Below are positions 53,965 to 64,000 of a DNA stretch of 64,000 bases, one piece after another (position 1 is the first letter of the stretch; each line of letters starts with the position of its first letter). The DNA is taken from assembly GCA_027382625.1 (NCBI GenBank), contig JAJKFJ010021315.1, positions 1 through 64,000 on the forward strand. The letters run 5' to 3'. Both the position numbers and the translations under genes were made by a program. Origin of the DNA: Tetmemena sp. SeJ-2015 (Eukaryota > Ciliophora > Spirotrichea > Sporadotrichida > Oxytrichidae). The notes beneath the pieces were generated by a model. It made no database searches. It saw only the letters and a list, made by a program, of their open reading frames with translations, and was not told the DNA's origin.

Positions 53965-54547
53965 CTTTTTCTATCCCTTTGCTTCACTCTGCTTTTATGC
54001 TAGCGTATTTTAAATTAAATTGTGTGTGAAAATAAATATTATCTTCAATATTCAGTGAACTCTAGTTCTATCAATATGCAGTTAGCATTATATTTTATTC
54101 ATAATTTATTAGATAAATTACCCACTGCAAATAGGTAATAATATAAAAGCAAAATATTACTTATGATATATTTTTAATCGATAATATATTAAAGAGGAAT
54201 GTAATAGGGATTAATTTCATAAAAGGAACTAAAAAAAAGGAATTTCGTAATGTTATCATCCTAAGAGATTTTTAAATTTCAGAAGACAAGCAGACATTTT
54301 ACAACTATTCTTTTTTCTCTTATTATCTCCCAATAAATTTTTTCCAAGCTCCCAGACATTTTTCCCGAATGAAAAATTTTATTTTATTGATTAAATGCTA
54401 TCCACAGTTTTATAACTAGATACGCTTTAGAAATAAAAATAATTATGGAAATATTCTTTACTAGTATACTCCATATCAATAATTTCATATTATTTTTAAT
54501 TCAAATATTTTTTTTATAATCTCTGCCTTACTTTTGTATTATTAAGA
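53965..54547. other. AT-rich spacer (divergent)
   Basis: Between a minus gene and a short plus-strand gene, very AT-rich; nothing recognised. Confidence 0.4.
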
Positions 54548-54984
54548 ATGGCTTAAGAGGTCATATGCAGCTGAGAATATTTTGTAGACCCAACACTTTA
54601 CGTCTTTCCCAAGTTCGTTGAGGGTAACGGCTTAAAGTATCGCTTTATCTTTTACGGTGAGGCGCTCCTAAAGTCATTATCAATATAAAACCGATTTGAT
54701 TTAAGCCAAATTTTGATAAAATTCAGAGCAAAGTTAAAATGAAAGCAGGAGAGAATAACTTACTGCTTTTATCTCACTAAATGAATTTAGGAATAATGCT
54801 CCTCATTAATCAGCATTTCAATATTATAAACTTAAAATTATACTCAACCAATTCTCTCACTTTTTCTCAATATTTTAAGCGCAATAAAACATTCATAAAT
54901 TTAAAATAAAGAAATAAAGTCTTGAAAGTAATTCACATCAAAATTTAGCCTTTAATGAAAAGTAGGCTCTATAATTATTTATGA
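54548..54984 (+). CDS. Possible short plus-strand gene with an in-frame TGA
   Basis: The ATG at 54548 (MAQEVICS) is followed after an in-frame TGA (54572-54574) by a well-formed stretch, YFVDPTLYVFPKFVEGNG then KYRFIFYGEALLKS, which reads like conserved protein. A later frame (MKAGENNLLLLSHQMN) is open to a TGA at 54982-54984. The TGA at codon 9 could mark an IES I cannot place, a wrong start, or an error. Family unknown. The reverse strand is less protein-like here. Confidence 0.35.
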
Positions 54985-55149
54985 TAAAGTATTATCAGTT
55001 ATGCTAGCTTTACTTCAATGTTGCTTAGTTAAGGCGCGAAGCATAGTCCGTATCAATTTTAAATGACTTTCTAGGTTGAATAGGTATTTTATTCTAAATT
55101 TATGATTTATTCGTACCTTGCTTGCTCATACTCATTAATTTTATTTTAA

Positions 55150-58100
55150 TCAAAACTAATGACCAGATATATGTAAATATAAGTTGCTCACAATCTTGGT
55201 AGTATTATTATCCTTGATGACTTATTCTCCGTTGCTACTCTTGTTTATGGAAGCTCCTGCTCTAGAGACTTCTGAGATTTAAGTTTCACTGTACTTTCCA
55301 TTAAGAAGTTTCCTGCCTGCCAATCCTCCTATTATTGCACTCTATTGGGAGGGAGTCTAAAAGTTTTGAGGCTGGAAAGCTTTAATACTTTTTGAATTAG
55401 AGTCCAGCTAATTCTGAATGATGGGATTGGAAAATCTTTGAGAGGCAGACGAGACACTCAAATTATTAGGGTTTTGGTTTGGAGCCTATTTCATTGGAGA
55501 AGATTTGCGGCCTGTTCCTAGTTAGAAAATGTTTCCTACGTTTTCAGAGCTCTCAAATTTTCCAATATAATTTTAAATACTAAGCTAAGAAAAGTAAATA
55601 AAGCTTCCAAGGTTAGATTATCAATTTATTTTTAAAAATTAAGATTGCTTTATTGAGGGAGCTCCAGGAGTTTAGGACAGCATTTTCCCAGCAGCATTGA
55701 AAAACAAAAGTTAGATACAGTTATCATTTATTGAAAGAAGTGAGCTTGTTCTTGAAAAGAGTATTCTATTGTTCGTTCTTCTTTATTTTTAAAATTTTCT
55801 GGCTCACTATCTCTTATCCATAAGTTAAAATAATTTAGAAAAATAATTCATAAGTTCTATCACTTTATTCTACGCTAAAAGGCCCGTTGAAACCCTCAGA
55901 CGAAATTTAAGACTCCTCTTGTATATCTTCAAATTCTTCAGGAAACTAAAAAAGATTGATAAGTTTAACTTTATAAACTGCGTTCTCTTGAGTTTGATTA
56001 TTCCCATAGGCGAGGGTTTACTCACAACTGGGACGTATTCAGATTAGATATTATTTTTATGGAAGTTTTTACGCCTTGCTAAAGTATTTTAAACTGTTTT
56101 TAAGATATTGATATTTCCTTTGCTCATTCATAATTATGATATTAAATATGAAAAGACTTTGCTTTTACTTTTTGGACTGGCATCGTCTGCAGTGAATATA
56201 CTTGGTCTTTACTATTCTGAGTCTTCGTAGGTTTAATTTACTGAATTTAAAAAATCCAAGCCCATAGAGTGATCTGATGCCCTTTTTTGAGCTGTTTACA
56301 GTAGGGCTTTTATCTTCTAAAGTTTAGAATTTTTGTCTTGTTGCTTCATATCTATATGGCTATTTAAATAAAAGCATAGACATAATTATCTAGTGTCTCT
56401 TCTCTGATGTAGGACTTGCTTTTATCACTTTAAAGATACTGATTATTCTTCTCATTGTATTCGAAGTTCGGACTTCTTTAAGGTAATACTGTAGACATAA
56501 CTTACTTCGTTACCTTAGCAAAATTTTTCCTTTTCATTTCTTATAATAAAATAGATGATTCAATATGATTCTGCTACAGGCTCAGATCGCCTCCCTGAGA
56601 GAGGGAAATTGATTTGATTTCCGATGTTACTGCTTTGAAAGGAGTTCTATAAAATAACTTTAAAATAAGATATTATAAAATATCTATCCATGTAGGTAAT
56701 TCTATTTGGCAAATCCGTAGTCATAGTTGTTTTTCTATATAATAAATAGGTAATAAAATTTACATTTAATTTTTCTAGTGGAGCTCATTGAGCATTTACT
56801 TTTCTGGATCTTGAACTTCACTTGCCTTTCTCAATAAATTATATAATTTAATATAGTTGATACATTTAGAGTAATTAATTTTCAAGGGTGTGCTTAATTT
56901 AGAGTTTTGCTGACCTATTTTATTAAATAGCAATCCACTTAATGTTGCACTTCTGCTGTCAGAGATAAATTATAAACTTGGAAAAAAATTTCATAAGAAT
57001 CTTAATTATAATTTTAAATGGCTCTTATTGCTTGCTTTCCTGCTTGAATTCATAGCGCCAAAAGCATTTACTTGATTTCCCGAAAATATGGTGTTTTTAG
57101 AGTTGACGTTATTAGCGGAGTAGAATTGAAATTCATGTCTTAGTTATTCTCAGTAACAAGAGCACGAGAAACAGCATTATTAAGCAAAGGAGATTCTTAA
57201 CATTTAATATAGAGAAAAATTGAGTTGATTTAAAATTTAAGATTGGATACTTGCCTTTTAGCTGTTAATTGAATTTTATTTGACGGTTAGTAAACCAGGA
57301 AAATTGGTCTTAAAACCATTTATCTCATTCATGGTTTAATTTCTGTGATGAATGGACTAATTTTAGCTCTAACTTAGAATAGTGTTTGAAGTAAGTGGCA
57401 AATTATTTGATTGAGTTGATGCCTAGGGTCCCTTTGAAAAATTCCTGAGAGCTTCCAATAGCTTTCTCTAATCCTATATATTCGGACTCTCAGTTTCAGA
57501 TTAACTAAACTACTTTATATATCGCAAATACTTCATAAGAATAATTATTATAAAAAGTAGACAACTTTCATAAGAGGAATGAATTTTAATATGTGAACGA
57601 GAAAATACGAGTGTAAGTTTATTTATGGGAGATGGGTCTTCGAGAAACGAGTCAGATGACTTTGTTTGCTACTTTTTATGATGGCTTATCTCTTAGACAA
57701 AATAAATTACTTAATTTCTTAAGATGCAGTCACCTTACGAGAGTTCATAAAATTTTACAAAATAGGTATAAATATTAACTTAGATTACTGGAAAGATGCG
57801 CTCCCAACTTATCTGGATGAATTTCCTCCGTTTCGAGCAGATTAAATTTTTTCAATGTCAATCTCTTTTAAATTTTGGCGATTTAAAAATCTCCCAGATC
57901 TCATGCCATGCGGATGACTACTCTCTCCATTTATTTCTCTTACTGCATAACAAATGAAATAAAAAAGTTTAGTATTTTAGATGCAGAATTTGGAATAGAT
58001 TCTTAAATAATAGCAGCTTATGACAAATTAGGCAATGGATTAATTTAAGGTCGCTCCTGCCCTATCTATTTTTTAGTTATGGTACCAAATTTGCAAATTT

Positions 58101-58891
58101 GCTTTCAACAATTGCTTTTTGCTTACTGTTGAGCTAATTTTTCAAAACAGCTTTGGCCATTAACAGATTAAATGAAAAATTCAAAATAAATAGTAAGGAT
58201 TTCTCTTAATTATAAGATTTTAACTGTATGAGTGATAGTTCATATCAGGATTTAGCTCATTACCGAATCTATTTTAAGCATGGTTTGGAGTACCATCAAA
58301 AGCTGGATTTAGAAAATCATCCTAATTTAATAGAAGGTCATTTTATCTTCCTTGACTTCCCACAGAGCCAGGATAGGGACTACCTCTTGCTTAGTGTGAA
58401 AATGCAGACTGCTTCATCTAGTTCCTGTGATAGGCTGAGGTGAAGTTTAAATTTGGAGTGAGTAAGCCTTAAGCTTCCCCTCTTTGCATTTAGGCGCCTG
58501 AATGAGTGCCAGAGTACAAGTATGGGCTGTTTTATAGTAAGTATATATTCCAATATAAACTATTGATTTTGTTTTGCATAATGAGATTAGAATGCATCTG
58601 CCTTAAGTTATTCAAATTGCTTTACTTCACTTGTTTAAAATCAACTCTATATATTAAGTGATTTATTTTGACTTTTCTCATAAGTTTTTATCTGAGGACT
58701 TCAGAAGTCACAAATCTGTTAGCTGCCGCTCCAGGATTCAAAGTGTTCCTATTGAAGAACTTTTGAATCAACTCATCTACTTTCTTTACTTGTTTTATCT
58801 CTTCAGGGTAATTTAGCATAATTAATTTAGTTTTAAAGATAAGCTGCTTGATAATTCTAGAAGTCCTAATTCGAATCAAAATCCTCTTCAC
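55150..58891 (-). CDS. Unknown disordered Q/N/S-rich protein
   Basis: Start at the ATG 58889-58891 (MKRILIRIRTSR), a basic N-terminus with VKKVDELIQKFFNRN. Gln-using coding follows: YSGTHSGAQMQRGEAQGLL, GSPYPGSVGSQGRQNDLLL, PLPNLSQAAIIQESIPNSA, FLNRQNLKEIDIEKIQ, LNNAVSRALVTENNQDMN, and near the end SSASQRFSNPIIQNQLDS and KAFQPQNFQTPSQQS. The TGA at 55150-55152 is a provisional stop. Short open frames on the plus strand at 57,908-58,505 are the complement of this gene. No domain recognised; IESs are implied but not mapped. Confidence 0.55.
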
Positions 58892-59180
58892 TTATATAAA
58901 AGAAATATGGAAACTGTTTTCCACCAAAGTTAGGTACTGATTATAGATAATTTAATGAAATAGATCCTGAAATATATTTGAAATTAATTAGCATAAGAAG
59001 AGTATATGATATGAAAAAAATTAATTTCTTATTTTTGTCATAGTCTTAATTAGAAATCTTGCTAATACTTTAGAATTAATATAATTTTAGGATAAAAAAT
59101 TTTTCTTGCAAGCATTTAAAAATAAATATGCCAAAAAATAATTTATCAAAATTTAATTTTGAAAAAAAACTTGTTCTCAT

Positions 59181-61694
59181 TCATATATTAATTTATAAGA
59201 TGATTATGAGTTGACAATTTTCCGATTATTTGGGATTAGCTGGCTTGTTATGCCTTTATTCATGAAGTTGTAAAGTTTATCTATATTCCCTTTGGAAGCT
59301 TTGCTGTTTTTAGATGAGCTCCCTTATCCCCTTTGAGATAAAAAACTGTCGCCCATACTTATATTACCAGGAAGTTTTAGCTAAATATAATAAAAATAAA
59401 AGACTAAGCTTTACAAATTTTTCAATTTTATGGTGCAAGAGTGTTTGAAAACTTTGGATTTAAAAGGCCCTCTCCTGAAAGTTGATCTTAAGACTTTTTG
59501 AAATTTGAAATTTACTCTAGAGTTGCTATCTTAGTTTATAGCCTGTTGTATCTTGTTTTCCAAATTTTAAAGTCCTTAAATCTCTTGCTGTATTTGCGCT
59601 TGCACCTCAAGTGGATTATGTTTCTAGAGAGATGAATTTTTCCCGCTCTAAAATTTACTTGAGCCTCTGTTGGCCTGGTCAGATCGCGTTCAAATTAGGA
59701 TTAAGGTTACTAAAATTTAATTAAGCATGAGCAAAGATAAATAAATTGGAGATATCATCTTCTTGGATCTATTTAAATCTAAACTTAAACCTATTGCTAT
59801 ATTAAGATCATTCCCATAGAGTCTTCCAATTTAAGTCTTAAAGGACCTTCGCCATTTATGCTTGCCTAATCTTATTTGCTAGACTTGGCAAGACGGCTGG
59901 CACTTCTGCTATTAAGCTTTTGCTGTTTGGTTCCATTGCTAAAATTTTGACTTATGTTCTTGCTAAAAGCATTTTGATTGGCTTCTTAGATATTATGAAT
60001 TGATGGATCCTATTGACTGCTGATGTTATGCTAAGAGTTTAAAGCCACTGGAGTCTGATTTTGAGAGTTGCTATTGGAAGGAGCTTTTAAATTGAGGGAT
60101 GGAGAATTGCGAATCATATCCTAGAGTTGAGCATTGTAAGCTATTAGCTCTGCTTATGCGGCAATTTACTCACGCTTAATTTCTTCTGCTGAGAGTTGAT
60201 CTAGGGGAGATTAAGAGAGTTGAGACATGGGATATATATGCCAAAATTTAATACATTGATTTAAATTTAAATTGAGTAAAGGATTGAGAAGATGAGGTAA
60301 TTGGTCGTAATCAAAGGTTTTGACATCTAAGTCAGTGTGATTCTTTATAAATATATTTCCCTTGAGATGATCTTAAGCACTTTGGTAAATGTAGCGACTA
60401 GGAGCATTTCTGAAAATGTTCTTCATCTTTGTCGCCGCTTTCATTTGCTAGTAATGAGCATGAATTAATCTTATCGTTTATAAAGTTAATCTTAAATTGT
60501 TATACAAATTTATTGAAAGAATATAACAGATTCAATCGATACTTCAACCAATTAATACTATAATTTGCTTGGTAATTGTAAATTTATAATTGATCTTTTT
60601 TATCTTCTCATAGTCATATTATCGCTCATGACTTCAAACTATGTTATATTTCTCTTTGAAAGTTTCTGCTGCTTGACTTGAATACTTAATATTTTTAGCT
60701 AGAAATATGCGCATTACGGCAGTCGAAGAGTAACTATTAAACTGTAATGACAGACCTATGTGTCTGTATTAGCTGCTCAGGAGCTCTGAATGAAATGCTT
60801 GCTCCTTTTTAATACTTGATATGAATATTTCGAAGAATTCCTTTAATGTGGTGATCACGAGATCCTCCCGACATAAAAATTCCACTACGATTTCTTTTAA
60901 TCCCTTAAAAGTGGTTTCTCTTTTCAGCGCATCCTTATTTAATCTGCAATGATATAAGATTTTAAAAATGATATTTCTCGTGTGATTAGTTGCAGATACA
61001 TTCCTAATAGAAGTAGCGGTCCTCTCTTAGCTGTTATTATTTTCCAGTGATATGGACTAAGTAGATTGATTCGGATCTATAAAGATGCTCTAAGGATCTT
61101 GAAACTCAACCAAGAAATGTTATTGATTTTCTTTTTCTGCTTAATTATTATTTCGGTCTTCTTTTTCTATGCTTTCTACGTTTTATTAATCTGGCAACAT
61201 AAATGGAAATAATTGCAACATATCAGAGCTATTTTTATCTGTAGGCGAAGACTTTTTAATCTTTAGCAGCTTTTAAGTTCTCAATTCTTCAGCATCAACT
61301 CCTTTCGATGGGACTCTCTTTTCTGAGCGAGCATAGGCAAAAAGCTCAGAATTTAATTCCAAGCAATGAGTCGGTTACGTTTATGAGAGCAATTCCATAG
61401 CTTGCTCCACATCCTCAGACAAGAATACCTTAATTAAATTTGTTGCTATCCTTATTGTAATGACTTTTTAAATACTTGATTCTTAGGTTTTTGTCTCATA
61501 TCACATTTGACCTTGAACATATTAATCTGCTGCATGAAAATCTGTGGCTTCACTCGTAGGAGGTTTATTATCATCAGTATCAGTCACTCCTTTTTATTTT
61601 GAACTAGTGACTCTGGAATTATTTGAAGCTCTAGCTCTTCGTACACCTTTTCTATGTTCTCGTAAGTTGGCAACAAATTCGCAGTCTTGAACAT
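59181..61694 (-). CDS. Unknown protein with Q-rich C-terminal half
   Basis: Provisional ATG at 61692-61694 (MFKTANLLPTYENIEK); a second open frame here (CEFVANLREHRKGVRRARA) is equally protein-like. An unusually long uninterrupted stretch, about 60,650-61,380, reads ELNSELFAYARSEKRVPSK, SLENNNSQERTATSIRN, then a helical, possibly folded region ALKRETTFKGLKEIVVEF, LVITTLKEFFEIFISSIK and AVMRIFLAKNIKYSSQAA. The C-terminal half (MSQLSQSPLDQLSAEEIKR onward) is Gln/Asn/Ser-rich and ends near TGA 59181-59183. Not recognised. Confidence 0.5.
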
Positions 61695-61971
61695 CTTAAA
61701 AGATTATAGATGAGTTTTTTTAAAATAATTTTGAATATCTCATCCTGTTCCGAATCAAACTTCGTTCTTTAAACACAACAACCCATTTTAAATTAATTTT
61801 GAAAAGAAAATTGCCTATTATTCGTAAAAAGGCATTTCATTACCTAATTCTAGTTAAAAAGGTTTTAAATTACTATTATAGAAGTAGGGATAATCTATAT
61901 ATCGGAGGTATATTTTCGGAAAGGAATTTATATTTAGCACTGAGCTTGTTAAATTTCAATAGTAGTTAAGG

Positions 61972-64000
61972 TCATCTTATTATTGCTTGATCTTTTAACT
62001 TTAGTTCTATACTTTTTTCTATTCGTAACCTATGTGATGATTATCGACTTTAAATTCGTTTGAGATGCTCCTCTTCTTCTTCTCCCCTTGTTTACTCTCC
62101 TATGTTTTAGTTTTGATTTTATGGATATATATTGGCACTTATTACCAATTCATCTTGGTTAAATTTGTTTGCTGTTGGAATTTGACTTTGATAGCTGCCT
62201 AACTCAATTTCTTCAAATTATGAAGTTATCTTTGCTTGATGCATAATCTAGGAATTATCCTATCGGTCTGGAGTTTGATGTGAGGACATCTGCTGCGAGT
62301 TATTCAGACTATGGGAAACTAAAAATGATGCATTCTTTTCATCATATTGATTGCTCTGAATTATGAAGAATGCGAAAATACCACCTAAAATACTGAATTA
62401 CACAAAATATACAGTCAGAATTTAGAAGCTAAAAAGTTCCAATTTAAATTTTTTACTGAAGAAAGTAAAGAAAATCATAGGAGCTGGGGCTGCTAATTCT
62501 GCAACTAATGGTGCTAAAACTACGAAAACTCTGCCAACAAGCTTTGCAAACCCAAAAGTAGTTTGCGAGAAGATAGGGGGAAAGAGAGTTGAAAAAGCCA
62601 AATAGGTCACATTCACTACAAATATCATTCCTACTCTTGCCAAAAGTATCATTATGTAACAATCATAGGTTTTATTTAATGAATCAGTAGAGTGGGAAGA
62701 ATGCTTGAATTCATTTCGAAGATGAGAGGAACCGAACCAACCAGTGAAATTCCAAAGCCAATAAAGAAGGAGCGCTAAAGTCCTAGCCACTTTATGAAAG
62801 GATTCGAGATAAATAAGAATGCAATTTCACAAGAGGCACAATATAATCTAACACATTTTTATGATTGTTATATCGTTTAATCTAGTTTAGAAAGATTATG
62901 CCTGGCATGTATTTGATATTAAAGCATATCAGGTAATAGTTAAATTGCAGGTAACCATGAGGGTTGTTGTGATTATTAAATTTTTCAAAAGCTTCCTGTT
63001 CTTTATCAAATTTACCAAGGATCCTTCCTTTTTCTTTTCTAGATAAATTTAGTGTTTTAAATTCAAACTTAAATCATGTTAAAGATTGTTAGCCATATTT
63101 TAAGAAACAGAATACTTGCTTTCTTTTATCTCTTAAATAAAAGATGAAGTATTTATTATGACCCATTATAAATCTTGAACAAACTTATCACTCTCATTTA
63201 GTTAAGCATCGCTCCCACTTCTGTTAAACCAAGCTATGAAATTTAAGACTCTCCTAGTCCTCGAATACTATTTGTGAGCGTAGGTGTATTTTGGAGATTC
63301 AGGGATGAATGCAATCGCAGAAACTGTAATTATGTTACTCACAAGAGCAAATATAAAGAAGCCCTTCCAATCCTTGTTCCATTTCCAGAAATAAAGCGCT
63401 GAAAACACGAATGTGAATGAATTCAACATTATTTATAATATTTTTAAATTGCATACGAAAATTAAAATTGGTTGCATGAGTGAGAGAACTAGTGAAATTT
63501 TTCCATTCTGAGGGTATAAGCTCGAGCAAGTATAAATATCCGATGGCGGAGCGACCAACACCAGCAATTCCAAAGAAAACTATCAACACTGTAGTGAATT
63601 GCACTGATCTAGATGCCAGAATGCAAAAAATAAATTTTAGATGAATTAAAAGATATAAAATGAATGCCAATATATAGGAAGACTTAGAAGATAGAGCATC
63701 CTAGATAAAATGGCTTTCTGCCGTAAATATCTGACAATCGGGGCATTATCAAGCAAGCAATTGAATAGCCAATAAAGTATGCTGAACCAAGCATAGCAAT
63801 AGTTTAGCTGCTTTCACCTGAATAGAATTGGTTAGGTCAAGAAGTTAAGTAATAAAATTACATTAGGAATTCAGATAATGATCAGTTAAAAGAAATTAAA
63901 ATATTAGCTCATCAAGTAATTATTTACTCTATCCTTACATGCTAGGTTGAGATCGGTTTACCAGTTTATGAGACTTTTGGATCGGAGTACTTTATTCGAG
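61972..64000 (-). CDS. SLC22-like major facilitator transporter, N-terminus beyond the window
   Basis: MFS transporters of the organic-ion (SLC22) type. Visible from the right edge: NWQTDLNLACKD (segment before helix 2), GSAYFIGYSIACLIMPRLSD followed by IYGRKP (MFS motif A after helix 2), GIAGVGRSAIGYLYLLEL (helix 4/5 region), FALVSNIITVSAIAFIPESP with PESPKY (typical of SLC22), a long cytoplasmic loop, YWLWNF/FFIGFGISLVGSVPLIF, ILLARVGMIFVVNVTYLAF, FPPIFSQTTFGFAKLVGRV and LAPLVAEL. A long Gln-rich tail follows to TGA 61972-61974. Several IESs are implied. The gene is cut by the window edge. Confidence 0.85.

Noticed and set aside
57908..58505. Plus-strand ORFs (including one beginning MSDSSYQDLAHY)
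   Set aside because: The minus strand is rich in in-frame TAA/TAG Gln codons with typical Ser/Gly/Pro/Asn composition and joins neighbouring coding; the plus ORFs are shadows.
1..64000. tRNA, rRNA or CRISPR features
   Set aside because: No cloverleaf-like segment, conserved rRNA block or regular repeat-spacer array was noticed by eye; a covariance-model scan was not possible.

Overview
The window reads as germline (micronuclear) DNA of a stichotrich/hypotrich ciliate of the Oxytricha/Stylonychia type. The organism is inferred from sequence only. Three observations support this. (1) Real reading frames use TAA and TAG as glutamine and end at TGA; with a standard code almost every gene looks shattered. 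(2) Genes are cut by short AT-rich segments, mostly 13-77 bp, each bounded by a 3-10 bp direct repeat. Removing the segment plus one repeat restores frame and, in recognisable families, the family consensus (cyclophilin, TBC, ABHD5-like hydrolase, EamA-type transporters). These are internal eliminated sequences (IESs) with pointers. (3) Ordinary GT-AG introns also occur and are distinct from the IESs. There is no telomeric C4A4 array, rRNA, tRNA, operon or CRISPR array.

Layout. 0.1-7.5 kb: one very large N/Q-rich protein (+). 7.6-14 kb: three minus-strand genes, including a short RIB43A-type ciliary microtubule protein. 14.4-19.1 kb: a signal-bearing protein and a TBC Rab-GAP (+). 19.3-22.5 kb: three minus genes, namely a small membrane protein, an ABHD5-like alpha/beta hydrolase and a mitochondrial-type cyclophilin. 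22.6-25.1 kb: two coiled-coil/disordered proteins (+). 25.2-39.7 kb: a head-to-tail array of seven paralogous EamA/DMT-type transporters (+). 40-42.7 kb: an unknown gene and a CaMKK-like kinase meeting tail to tail with abutting stop codons. 43-47 kb: a large unknown gene crossed by a low-quality-looking stretch. 47-64 kb: five large minus-strand genes, ending in an SLC22-like MFS transporter that runs off the right edge, plus one doubtful small plus-strand gene.

The transporter array is the most informative part. Copies 4 and 5 are recent duplicates and share IES sites, so pointer drift can be read directly, and copy 4 alone carries a 714-bp IES that holds unrelated coding-like sequence. More foreign coding-like pieces lie in the spacers, which raises the possibility that a scrambled gene is dispersed through the array.

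Genes probably do not work together as an operon: in this group each gene normally becomes its own nanochromosome after development. Gene limits below span their IESs. Where several frames are open, exact starts, internal joins and the less supported genes are uncertain. All translations were done by eye.
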